From positions 806,001 to 870,000 of the forward strand of contig NZ_JANHDH010000002.1 in assembly GCF_026616195.1 (NCBI RefSeq): 64,000 bases of DNA, given 5' to 3'. The position numbers and the translations under genes are program-made. This document shows, in pieces, positions 8,693-17,437 of the stretch; positions within the stretch are counted from its first letter, which is position 1, and each line of letters starts with the position of its first letter. Below the pieces are notes generated by a model. The model had not been told where the DNA came from. It was given only the letters and a program-made list of their open reading frames with translations, and ran no database searches. The stretch is from Haloarchaeobius amylolyticus (GTDB lineage Archaea > Halobacteriota > Halobacteria > Halobacteriales > Natrialbaceae).

Positions 8693-8850
8693 GGCCCCTC
8701 CCGAACCCGGCCGCGTCACACTCGACCGCCTCCCCCGCTTCTCTCGCAGTTCCTGCTTTCGCTGACATTCTCGCGTGTACTTCCGTCCCCATTCCCCACA
8801 TCATGTCATGAGAATAGATATCAAGAACCGGGAGACAGCGGCCCACTGGG

Positions 8851-8877
8851 CTTTCGATTCGTAACTCGTTAAACCGG
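8851..8877 (+). promoter_or_regulatory. Promoter of second duplicated lipoprotein
   Basis: TTCGATTCG (8853-8861) then TAACTCGTTAAACCGGT, 47 nt before the ATG at 8900 when measured from the first T. It matches the promoter of the first paralog at most positions, including the TTCGATTCG block, TTAA core and CCGGT end, so the duplication included the promoter. Confidence 0.65.
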
Positions 8878-8899
8878 TCGCTCGATAGCACCTCCTGGT

Positions 8900-9505
8900 A
8901 TGAACCGCCGCAACTTCCTCGCTGCTGCCGCGACAGGACTCGGAACGCTCGCCGCCGGCTGCCTCGGTGGGCAAGAGACCGAAGGCTCTCCGAACACGGG
9001 CGAGACGGACAGCACCGACACGACCACGGAGACCGACACGACGACCACGGACTCGGCCGACCCGACGTTCGTCGTCGAACGAACCACCGGCGACCAGGTG
9101 AAGGTCGTCCACATGGGCGGTGCCACCGTGACCGACGAGGGCACGACCAGTGTGGCCGTGACGGTCGACGGCCAGCGCGTCGCGGTCGCCGACGATGCCG
9201 GCACGGAACACGCCTACTTCGCGGCCGACGACAGCGCCCTCGGCGAGGACCAGACCGCCGCGACGCCCTACCCGATATCCATCGGGAACCGCGTCTTCGT
9301 CACCGCGCCCGCCGGGGCGACCGTGCGGGTCGTCGTGACGGACTCGGCGGGCGAGACCACCGTCGTCGCCGAGAAGACGTTCGAGGGGTCGGCGGAGGGC
9401 ACCGGTACGGATACCGCGACCGCGACGACCACGGGGACCGCCTCGGAGACGGAGACCGCGACGGGGACCGGGACCACCTCGGGCACCCAGACGACGCAGA
9501 ACTGA
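8900..9505 (+). CDS. Tat lipoprotein with pilin-like beta domain (paralog 2)
   Basis: A 201-residue paralog of the preceding gene. It has a Tat/lipobox signal (NRRNFLAAAATG...LAAGC), a Thr/Asp-rich linker, and the shared core VKVVHMGGATVTDEG, GTEHAYFAADDSALGEDQTAATPYP and NRVFVTAPAGATVRVVV. Unlike paralog 1 it ends in a long Thr/Gly/Glu-rich tail (residues about 160-201), typical of glycosylated surface stalks. No neighbour gives a pathway. Expression is probably shared with paralog 1 because the two promoters match. Confidence 0.8.
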   Translation: MNRRNFLAAAATGLGTLAAGCLGGQETEGSPNTGETDSTDTTTETDTTTTDSADPTFVVERTTGDQVKVVHMGGATVTDEGTTSVAVTVDGQRVAVADDAGTEHAYFAADDSALGEDQTAATPYPISIGNRVFVTAPAGATVRVVVTDSAGETTVVAEKTFEGSAEGTGTDTATATTTGTASETETATGTGTTSGTQTTQN

Positions 9506-9610
9506 GGCTGTCGGCTGCCGAGCGACGACGCTCTCCTCTTTCTCGATATCGAGTGCCACCGGCAAGAACGGCGTGGCTCGGCTCGTTGCGACCGGGAAGA
9601 AGCAGGACGA

Positions 9611-10465
9611 CTACTCGATGTCGCGGTTCGCGATGCCGGCCATCGTGATGTCGCCCCGGGCGCGCATGGTCCCGTCGACCTCGGCGCCCTTCGAGAGCTG
9701 GAGGTCCGAACAGGAGACGTCACCGAGGACGAGCGCTCCCGGTGCGATGCGGACCTCGCCCGAGCGCGTGGTCACGTCGCCGTGGACGCGGGTGCCCTCG
9801 CCGATGAGGATGTCCTCCTTGGCGCGCAGGCTCCCGAAGATGTTGCAGTCCTCGCCGACCTCGATGGACTCGGCGCGGAAGTTTCCGTGCAGGCGGCACT
9901 CGTCGCCGATGCTCGCGGGCGTCGAGACGCGCCAGGCGTCGTCGCTCACGGTGGCGTTCCGTGGCACGACGAGCGGGTCCTCGTCCGGGTCCTCCTCGTC
10001 GGTCATCTCGTTGACCAGCTGTTTGGCCGCCTCCTCCTCGCCCATGAGCATGAGCTGTTTGAGGTAGACGAACAGGAAGACGATGGTCGGCATCGGGTTG
10101 CGGATGACGATCCAGCCGTTGGCCTCGAAGCCCTCGGCGATGTCGACCTCGTCGCCGATGTCGAGGTCGCCCGAGACCAGCAGGCGGCCGCCGATGTGGG
10201 TTCGCTCGCCGATGAACGCGTCCCGGCCGACCAGGACGTTCCCCGCCACGTCGGACCACATGTCGAGTCGACAGTCGGCTTCGGCCTCCACACCGCCGTC
10301 GATGCGGATGCCCTCGCCACCGAGGACGTTCCGTCCCCGGACGCCGAACTCGACCGTCGAGCGTCCACCGATGAGGACGTCGCCGTCGGTCACGAGGTCG
10401 TGTTCCTCGACCGTCGTACCCGATGGGATGGAGAGTTCGTCGAGTGGGTCCGTATGCAGCGACAC
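9611..10465 (-). CDS. Bactofilin-like polymer-forming protein (double domain, halofilin type)
   Basis: A 284-residue protein made of short beta-helix turns. The first block (about 25-120: VLIGGRSTVEFG, NVLVGRDAFIGERTHIGGRLLVSGDLDIGDEVDIAE) and second block (about 180-275: ASIGDECRLHGNFRAESIEVGEDCNIFGSLRAKEDILIGEG) are bactofilin/left-handed-turn repeats. Between them lies a hydrophobic stretch (PTIVFLFVYLKQLMLM, 126-141) and an acidic loop, unusual for bacterial bactofilins. Haloarchaeal relatives (halofilins) have been linked to cell-shape control; that role here is inference. Start ATG 10465 is 25-30 nt after a TATA-like GGTTTAATAC on the minus strand. Confidence 0.8.
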   Translation of the reverse strand: MSLHTDPLDELSIPSGTTVEEHDLVTDGDVLIGGRSTVEFGVRGRNVLGGEGIRIDGGVEAEADCRLDMWSDVAGNVLVGRDAFIGERTHIGGRLLVSGDLDIGDEVDIAEGFEANGWIVIRNPMPTIVFLFVYLKQLMLMGEEEAAKQLVNEMTDEEDPDEDPLVVPRNATVSDDAWRVSTPASIGDECRLHGNFRAESIEVGEDCNIFGSLRAKEDILIGEGTRVHGDVTTRSGEVRIAPGALVLGDVSCSDLQLSKGAEVDGTMRARGDITMAGIANRDIE

Positions 10466-10504
10466 ACCCCCACATGGTCTCCAGGCCGTATTAAACCCCT
10501 CGTC

Positions 10505-10528
10505 GGCGTCTGACGGGCGTCAGACGCC
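10505..10528. promoter_or_regulatory. Perfect 10-bp inverted repeat in divergent region
   Basis: GGCGTCTGAC (10505-10514) and GTCAGACGCC (10519-10528) flank a GGGC centre. The repeat sits just upstream of the TATA element of the bactofilin-like gene and about 60 nt before the TATA-like TTTTATT of the small gene on the other strand. It could be an operator shared by both genes. Confidence 0.5.
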
Positions 10529-10615
10529 TGTCTGCGGGGCGGTAGCGAACACCAGTCGACCGGCGGTTCGAGCGGTCTCATCAGGGTTTTATTCGTGAGT
10601 CCCATCTGCCAAGCC

Positions 10616-10813
10616 ATGACCACGCTTTCGTTCGACGAGGAAGGTTGCGACGTCGTCTACGAGGGGACCGAGTTCCGTCTCGAGAAGGAGCTCATCGAGG
10701 AGGCGACCGGGAAGAACTACTACGACGTGACCGACCACGAGGTGCTGCAGATCGTCGAGAAGGACCCGGCCCTCGGCGGCGAGCCGCGACGCATCGGCGA
10801 CATCCTCGCCTGA
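10616..10813 (+). CDS. Small conserved haloarchaeal protein (DUF5800-like)
   Basis: A 65-residue acidic protein (MTTLSFDEEGCDVVYEG...). The sequence resembles a small haloarchaeal family that I recall as DUF5800; no function is known to me. The ATG at 10616 is preferred over one at 10595 because it lies about 25-30 nt after the TATA-like GTTTTATT (10585-10592), fitting a leaderless transcript. One Cys (Cys11) is present; no signal or membrane segment. Confidence 0.7.
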   Translation: MTTLSFDEEGCDVVYEGTEFRLEKELIEEATGKNYYDVTDHEVLQIVEKDPALGGEPRRIGDILA

Positions 10814-10943
10814 CCCACCCTGTTCGTCGACGACTCCACTGTTCCTGTTAGCCAGTTTCGACGTTCGTGGGTGGCGTTCCCGGCGGTCCCCGTCCCAGAC
10901 AGGCGACGGGTTTAGGCTGCCCGAATCCCTAGCAACGAACCAG

Positions 10944-11192
10944 ATGCGTAAACAGGAGCTGCTGCACCTCCATCAGTTGCTCAGCCAGATACGTTCGGTC
11001 GTCGAGACAGACGAACCCGTCCCGCCCGGGGCGTTCACCCCCTACGACGAGTTCGGGGTCGGCCCGTACTCGTTCAACCGGCAGAAGGCGGACCACGAAG
11101 AGGCCATCTACCGGCTCATGGCCGGCATCGTCGCGACCATCGAGGCGAGCGAAGCCGAGACGGCGGAACCGGTCGACGAGATGACGCCGTAG
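10944..11192 (+). CDS. UPF0058 family protein
   Basis: An 82-residue helical protein beginning MRKQELLHLHQLLSQI, the hallmark N-terminus of UPF0058. Further family features are FTPYDEFGVGPYSFNRQKADHEEAIYRLM in the middle. Family members have been proposed to bind metal through the conserved His residues (His8, His10). The function is not established. Gene stands alone with GGTTTAGGC about 30 nt upstream as a TATA-like element. Confidence 0.85.
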   Translation: MRKQELLHLHQLLSQIRSVVETDEPVPPGAFTPYDEFGVGPYSFNRQKADHEEAIYRLMAGIVATIEASEAETAEPVDEMTP

Positions 11193-11263
11193 CACCCGCC
11201 GGGGACGTTCTCCACGCCGACAGCCGGACGGTACAGCCAGCGGCATCGCCGGCCCGCGACCAG

Positions 11264-11800
11264 TCACTCGTCGCGTTCGCGGCGTTCGCTCGCGGTCTGG
11301 AAGCCGAACTCGTCCATCTCGCGTCCCCGCCGCTCCTCCAGGGCGGCGACGGCCTCCGGGTCGGGGCTGGCGTCGTCGGTCACCCGCGCCCACGAGTTGT
11401 GGACCTTGGCGTGACACCAGCGACAGAGGTAGACGGTAATCTCGTGACTCGTCTCGCGGTCCTCGCTGGCGTAGGAGAGGTGATGTTCTTCGAGAAGCGG
11501 CCGGGCCGACTCCTCGTGGGCCATGCGCTTCTCCGCGAGGCCACAGCGCGCGCACTCGCGGTCGGTCGCGGTCGCCCGGAAGTGCGGGCAGTCCGCCCAC
11601 GTCCAGTCCGCGTCGGTGTCGTCGCTGACGACCGGGCAGGCGAAGTCCTCCTCGCGGCGGGCCACCGCGAACTCGCGGTCGTGCTGCGGGTACTCGAACG
11701 CGTACCGGCAGGTGCCCTCGCCGGTCAGGTGGTCGCACAGCTCGGCGTGGTCGTAGGGGTCGTCGACCCCGACCGAGGTCCCCGTCGGCGTCTTCTTCAT
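11264..11800 (-). CDS. HNH-type nuclease-domain protein
   Basis: A 178-residue protein with an HNH-like core near residues 115-145: EEHHLSYASEDRETSHEITVYLCRWCHAKVHNS, giving the paired His, a CRWCH zinc ligand pair and a closing His. Further Cys pairs (CPHF, CARCG) suggest another zinc site. It is a stand-alone, probably housekeeping, haloarchaeal protein; target DNA is unknown. I used ATG 11800 (MKKTPTGTSVGVDDP), since the longer frame from 11875 adds 25 basic, Pro-rich residues that are untypical; a TATA-like ATATATCC at 11896-11903 would, however, suit the longer start. Confidence 0.75.
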   Translation of the reverse strand: MKKTPTGTSVGVDDPYDHAELCDHLTGEGTCRYAFEYPQHDREFAVARREEDFACPVVSDDTDADWTWADCPHFRATATDRECARCGLAEKRMAHEESARPLLEEHHLSYASEDRETSHEITVYLCRWCHAKVHNSWARVTDDASPDPEAVAALEERRGREMDEFGFQTASERRERDE

Positions 11801-11990
11801 CTGCCGTGGTGGTTGGGCCGTCGATGGTTTGGCTCTGTTGGACGGGTGGGGCGGCCGCCGCGGCCACGGTATCACCCCGGATTCCCGTTACGAACGGATA
11901 TATCAAGCCCATATTCATAACGGCATTTGGAAATAAGAAAATCTAAGTAGTAGCTTCAGATAATTCGCGCGGTATACGAAGTGCGTCACC

Positions 11991-12179
11991 ATGGAACAAA
12001 ACTCGCTCCAGCAGACCAGGGAAACGTTCGCCGAAGAACTCGAGGGACTCATCCGCGAGGCCGAAGACGCGGGCGTCTCGCTCGAAGGTGGATACACGTT
12101 CCGCGGCGCGCCCGACGAGCAGGACCTCGAGGTACAGATCGTCCGCATCGCGAACGAGCAACCGGCCGACGGTGATTGA
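11991..12179 (+). CDS. Small acidic haloarchaeal protein
   Basis: A 62-residue protein (MEQNSLQQTRETFAEELEGLIREAEDAGVSLEGG...) that reads as a helix followed by a beta strand. It has no signal peptide or Cys. It is preceded by an unusually AT-rich stretch (11895-11975) with several TATA-like elements. I do not recognise a family with a known role; its codon use and placement look genuine. Confidence 0.65.
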   Translation: MEQNSLQQTRETFAEELEGLIREAEDAGVSLEGGYTFRGAPDEQDLEVQIVRIANEQPADGD

Positions 12180-12231
12180 CCGACGACACCGGCAGTAGAA
12201 CCAAATACGTCCGCGCTGTTGGGGCGAACGT

Positions 12232-12443
12232 CGGGGCGAGAGGGCGGGTTACTTCACGTCTGCGTCGACCGGCCACTAAGGGGCGTCCCAGACGGCCCGA
12301 GACCGAGGAAGTACGACACTCGGTGGCCGACTCGTCGCAGACAGCGCCCGACAGTCCGAGTGTGAGGACTTCCTCGGCCCGCGCGGCGGCCGTCCCTCGG
12401 ACGCCCCGTCGGGGTCTCGTACACCCGCCCTCGGTTTTCCCCG
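12232..12443. ncRNA. Candidate structured RNA (nested long-range stems)
   Basis: The 307-nt gap 12180-12486 has no credible gene but folds back on itself in ordered, nested stems: CGGGG 12232-12236 with 12439-12443; GAGGGCGGGT 12240-12249 with 12423-12432 (10 bp); GGGGCGTCC 12280-12288 with 12399-12407 (9 bp); GACGGCC 12291-12297 with 12388-12394 (7 bp); CCGAGGAAGT 12303-12312 with 12368-12377 (10 bp); ACACTCGG 12316-12323 with 12356-12363 (8 bp). All pairs are perfect. Small asymmetric internal loops (ACG opposite GAGG) separate the inner stems. The strand is not decided: a weak TATA-like CCAAATAC (about 12200) and a TTTT at 12435-12438 favour plus. It does not match SRP RNA or RNase P RNA motifs I know. 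Confidence 0.6.
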
Positions 12444-12449
12444 GTTCTC

Positions 12450-12480
12450 GACCGGCCGACAGCGCTGCCTGTCGGCGGTC
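12450..12480. terminator. Strong hairpin after FAD-oxidoreductase gene
   Basis: GACC-G-GCCGACAG (12450-12462) pairs with CTGTCGGC-GGTC (12469-12480), 12 bp with one bulged G and a 6-nt loop. It sits just beyond the stop of the minus-strand oxidoreductase gene, so it may act as its terminator, though no T-run follows; it may instead be the 3' hairpin of the neighbouring structured RNA. Confidence 0.45.
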
Positions 12481-12486
12481 ACCCGT

Positions 12487-14169
12487 TCACTCCGAGAGGA
12501 ACCGACCGAACAGTGGTGACGCTCGCACGCCCCGGTAGGCCTGCCAGAGCCGGTCGCCGCCGGCGGCCGGGTGCGGGAGGCCGAGGCGCATGTTGAGGGC
12601 GTCGTGGCGGCGCGCCGGCTCGAACACCGTGGGCCACTCGAAGTCCCAGAGGGCACACGGGTCGGCGGTGCTTCCGACGCGGTCGAGTATCGCGTTCACC
12701 GCCCGGCGCGCCGCCTCGTTGGCGCACTCCATGCTCGCGAGGTCGGTCTCGGTGCGGACGAAGTCGGCGGCGAGCACGAGGTTCGGGCAGTCGGTCCGGG
12801 CCTCGGGCCGGTACTGCTGGCTCCCGACCGTGTTGATGAGCAGTGGGGAGTCGTTGCGGAGCTCGCCGGCCTCGTCGTCCCACTGGATGGCGGGGTCGAG
12901 GGCGGCGTCGAGCAGCACGTCGTCGGGCAGGACCGCCTCCCCCTCGGCTGTCTCGCGGTTGAGGTGGGCCTGCAACTGCGCCCACACCTCGGCGGTGACC
13001 TCCTCGCGGGTGCACTCCCGGGCCGGTTTCCCGTACCGGATGCCGGGTTCGTCCCACTCCGAGACGATGACCGAGAGGACGCCCTCGCACTCGTCGTAGG
13101 CGTCGAAGTCGTGGGCGGGCCAGAACTGGCGCTGGCTGATGGAGGTGAGCGCCCACGGCGCGTCGTAGTAGACGCTGTGGCCGGCGACTGTCGGCACGTC
13201 CCGACGCAGGTAGAACTGGACGCCGTTCATCCAGCCGCGGTCGAGTTCGCGGACGCCCGCGAGCGAGGGAGCCGCCGCCTCCAGTTCCGGTGTCAGCAGG
13301 TCGACGACCACGTCGGAGGGCATCGCGAGGACGTACTGGTCGGCCGTGACGAGTCGTTCCTCACCGTCCATCCGCACCCGGACACCGGTCACGCGCTCGC
13401 CGTCGGCCTCGATGCCGGTGACGGTCGCGCCGGCGAGGAGCGTCGCGCCGAGGTCGCGCAGGTGGGCGACCCAGGGGTCGACGAACACGTCGTTGGTCGG
13501 GCCGTCGAGCAGTCGGTCGGCGTCGAGACTCGGGTCGAGCAGGCCGCGGATCATCTGGAGGTAGATGCGACCGATGGTCCGGGCGCTCGACACCTCCGGT
13601 CGCATCGCGACCAGCGACTGGGTGATGCCGTAGCCGAGGAACTTCTGGTAGGCCGGGGACATCTCCTCGGCGCGGATGAACTCCCACCACGAGAGGTACT
13701 CGTACTCCTCGTCCCACCGGCGCTCGCAACTCGACAGCAGCGTCACCAGTTTGTTCGCGAAGAACGCCGCCTCGTCGCGGGGCACCTCGGCGCCGAACAC
13801 CTGCTGGAGCCGGTCGCGCCACGCGGCCGGCGAGTCCGGCACCGACACCTGGAGCTCGTGGGATTCGCCGGTCGCCACCGCCTGCAGCATCGTGTCCGTG
13901 GTGACGAGGTGGTCGTGGACCGTCCCGTCACCCTCCGGGATGCGCCGCATCGTGTCCGTGAGGTGCGTGTAGAAGCCGGGGAAGAACCGGAAGCCGTGCT
14001 CGGCCGGGAGCGCCGCGTCGCCGTCGTTCGGCCCGGGGAAGCTCCGGGCCTTGCCCCCGAAGCGGTCGTGGTGTTCGTACACCGTCACGTCGAAGCCGCG
14101 GGTCGCCAGTTCGTGGGCGGCACTCAACCCGCCGATACCCCCGCCGAGGATAGCGATCTCGTGTGTCAT
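12487..14169 (-). CDS. FAD-dependent oxidoreductase of the phytoene-desaturase/amine-oxidase family
   Basis: A 560-residue flavoprotein. The N-terminal Rossmann motif is AILGGGIGGLSAAHELATRGFDVTVYEHHDRFGGKARS (residues 5-44), and a C-terminal FAD segment reads CPNLVLAADFVRTETDLASMECANEAARRAVNAIL. HGFRFFPGFYTHLTDTM is characteristic of the hydroxysqualene-dehydroxylase/desaturase branch. It may desaturate or rearrange a carotenoid or another isoprenoid. It diverges from the NifU gene and no carotenoid gene adjoins it. The substrate is not deducible. Confidence 0.88.
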   Translation of the reverse strand: MTHEIAILGGGIGGLSAAHELATRGFDVTVYEHHDRFGGKARSFPGPNDGDAALPAEHGFRFFPGFYTHLTDTMRRIPEGDGTVHDHLVTTDTMLQAVATGESHELQVSVPDSPAAWRDRLQQVFGAEVPRDEAAFFANKLVTLLSSCERRWDEEYEYLSWWEFIRAEEMSPAYQKFLGYGITQSLVAMRPEVSSARTIGRIYLQMIRGLLDPSLDADRLLDGPTNDVFVDPWVAHLRDLGATLLAGATVTGIEADGERVTGVRVRMDGEERLVTADQYVLAMPSDVVVDLLTPELEAAAPSLAGVRELDRGWMNGVQFYLRRDVPTVAGHSVYYDAPWALTSISQRQFWPAHDFDAYDECEGVLSVIVSEWDEPGIRYGKPARECTREEVTAEVWAQLQAHLNRETAEGEAVLPDDVLLDAALDPAIQWDDEAGELRNDSPLLINTVGSQQYRPEARTDCPNLVLAADFVRTETDLASMECANEAARRAVNAILDRVGSTADPCALWDFEWPTVFEPARRHDALNMRLGLPHPAAGGDRLWQAYRGVRASPLFGRFLSE

Positions 14170-14321
14170 GTCGGTCGTCGTGGGGTGGAGGACCCCGTCG
14201 CTTGTCTGGGGTTAGGAAGGGGGCGACAAGTACCTTGCCCGGGATAGCTCTGGGGAGCCGTGGCGGTGGCCGAGGGACACAGAGGAGAAGGGCTTTCACG
14301 GTCCGGTACGTCGATTGCAGC

Positions 14322-14618
14322 ATGACAGACGAGGCCGACCTCAGGGACCGTCTCGGCCAGTTCCTCGCGCGGAACTTCCCCCAGATAGAGCTCCACGGGG
14401 GGAGCTACGACATCGCCCACCTCGACGCCGACGAGGGCACCGTCACCGTGTTGCTCACCGGCGCGTGCGAGGGCTGTGGCATCTCGGAGCTGACCATCGG
14501 TGCAGTCCGGGGCCGACTGCTCAGCGAGTTCCCCGAACTCACCGAGGTCCACGTCGAGACGGGTCTCGGTGCGGACGCCGGGCCGATGCAGGACGACTTC
14601 TCGGACGTCCCCTTCTGA
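14322..14618 (+). CDS. NifU C-terminal domain (Fe-S scaffold) protein
   Basis: A 98-residue single-domain protein with the CxxC motif GACEGCGIS (Cys49, Cys52) that carries a bridging Fe-S cluster in NifU/Nfu scaffolds. The layout LDRDRLGQFLARNFPQIELHGG then the strand TVTVLLTG is typical. It likely helps assemble or transfer iron-sulfur clusters in the cytoplasm. ATG 14322 was chosen because upstream in-frame sequence is non-homologous. The DUF192 gene follows after 36 nt. Confidence 0.9.
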   Translation: MTDEADLRDRLGQFLARNFPQIELHGGSYDIAHLDADEGTVTVLLTGACEGCGISELTIGAVRGRLLSEFPELTEVHVETGLGADAGPMQDDFSDVPF

Positions 14619-14654
14619 CACAATCCCTATACCCCGTGGCGTCGAACCCCCGGT

Positions 14655-15002
14655 GTGCGACTGGTTCACAGCACCGGCGAGACGACGCGTGTCCTCGCGA
14701 CCGAGGTCGACACCGCGGACTCGACGCTCACCCGGGCGAAGGGCCTGATGTTCCGACGGGCCATCCCCGAGGACTACGCGCTCGTCTTCCGGTTCGACGA
14801 GGCGAGGTCACGCGACGTGCACATGCTGTTCGTCCCGTTCCCCATCGACGTGCTCTGGCTCGTGGGGAACGAGGTCGTCCAGAAGAAGCGCCTTCGCCCC
14901 TGGCTCGGGCTGGGGCGGGGCACGGCCGACACGCTGGTCGAGTTGCCCGCGGGCGCCGCCGAGGCCGTCTCCGAGGGCGACATCGTGCGACTGGAGTCCT
15001 GA
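14655..15002 (+). CDS. DUF192 family protein
   Basis: A 115-residue protein starting at GTG 14655. Family signatures are KGLMFRRAIPEDYALVFRF, HMLFVPFPIDVLWLVGNEVV and RPWLG, followed by VELPAGAAEAVSEGDIV. DUF192 proteins are small beta-barrel proteins of unclear role, often secreted, but no signal peptide is present here. The GTG start is supported by direct agreement of MRLVHSTGET with the family's N-terminus. Probably co-transcribed with the NifU-type gene. Confidence 0.88.
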   Translation: MRLVHSTGETTRVLATEVDTADSTLTRAKGLMFRRAIPEDYALVFRFDEARSRDVHMLFVPFPIDVLWLVGNEVVQKKRLRPWLGLGRGTADTLVELPAGAAEAVSEGDIVRLES

Positions 15003-15209
15003 CCGGCTGGTCCCGACAGGGGTCTGCCGCGGCGGCCATTACATAGCAGGTAGTCGAGTATTGGATGCAGGCACGGTAATCTCCAGTGGCGACTCCCCTA
15101 TGTCGCCGGGCGGAGTCTCCCCCCTCTCACTCCGTCCCTATCGAACCCACCCACCAGAGCCGGCGCCTGCGGCGACACCGGACCCGGCAGGCGACAATAT
15201 TTGCAAGTA

Positions 15210-15227
15210 CGACAGGTCGACCTGTCG
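15210..15227. promoter_or_regulatory. Perfect 18-bp palindrome upstream of LeuA/CimA promoter
   Basis: CGACAGGTCGACCTGTCG is its own reverse complement. It ends about 10 nt before a TATA-like CGCTTAATC (15236-15244), the likely promoter of the synthase gene at 15281, placing it at the upstream activator/BRE position. The rest of the 278-nt gap (15003-15280) shows no gene, only a GGCGAC/GTCGCC hairpin near 15090-15110. Confidence 0.55.
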
Positions 15228-15280
15228 AACTGACCCGCTTAATCCCGTCGCCCCCCATTGACCGACTGGACTAATGACCG

Positions 15281-16819
<1,539 letters not shown>

Positions 16820-16881
16820 GACGCCACGCGAGAGGACTTGCACGGTTTTTTAACCGAGAACAATCGTATATCCGAACGGGG

Positions 16882-17346
16882 ATGCCTTACGACAGTCCGA
16901 CGCAATCGCCGGCGCGGGCCCAGTTCGCCGACGAGACCCGCGCGAAGAAGCGGATCGTCGAGCGGACGGATGGGGTGGTCGAACGGCTCCGCGAAGAACT
17001 CGGCGACGACCTCAGCCTGGTCGCGTTCTACAACGAGGACGTACTGGAGATACACTTCGTCCACGACACGGTCAGGGAACAGTACCGACAGGAGGACCTC
17101 GACGCACTCGCGAGCGACATCTGCCTGGACGCGCGGATGGGGGACCCGTACCAGGAATCGCTCGTCCAGCTCGGGCAACTCAACTTCGTCGTCACCGGGT
17201 TCGACGACGGCCTGCTGGCCCGCGTCCCGCTCGGGGAGCAGGTCGGCGTCGCGGTCACGACGAACCTGAACGCGGGCGCCAAGATCGCCACGCTGGTCCC
17301 GCGGGTCGTCGACGAGCACGACATCGCCGTCGCGTCGCGGAACTGA
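16882..17346 (+). CDS. Conserved haloarchaeal protein of unknown function
   Basis: A 154-residue soluble acidic protein (MPYDSPTQSPARAQFADETRAKKRIVERTDG...). It has an N-terminal helix region followed by alternating strands (LSLVAFYNEDVLEIHFVHDTV, QLNFVVTGFDDGLLARVPL, VGVAVTTN). I do not recognise the family. The TATA-like TTTTTTAA (16846-16853), itself inside CGGTT-TTTT-AACCG, lies about 30 nt before the ATG, consistent with a leaderless transcript. It converges on the TFB gene. Confidence 0.7.
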   Translation: MPYDSPTQSPARAQFADETRAKKRIVERTDGVVERLREELGDDLSLVAFYNEDVLEIHFVHDTVREQYRQEDLDALASDICLDARMGDPYQESLVQLGQLNFVVTGFDDGLLARVPLGEQVGVAVTTNLNAGAKIATLVPRVVDEHDIAVASRN

Positions 17347-17437
17347 GCCGCGGCGCGAGTCGGCACGGTCGCGCCGCGAGACGGCGCGGTCGCTCCTCGT
17401 CTTCAGCACGCACGTCGGGTGTCACGGCAAAAAGCGG

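Noticed and set aside
11264-11800. HNH protein as a mobile intron/homing endonuclease or defence nuclease
   Set aside because: Stand-alone, no intron or intein boundary, no toxin or restriction partner, and composition fits the genome.
12232-12480. RNase P RNA or SRP RNA identity for the structured gap
   Set aside because: I could not find the SRP helix 8 motifs nor the RNase P conserved regions (GAGGAAAGUCC, ACAGAA...GGCUUA). Only a weak GAGGAAGT match is present, so no identity is claimed.
12571-14247. 558-residue plus-strand frame
   Set aside because: Antisense shadow of the FAD oxidoreductase, whose motifs are clear on the other strand.
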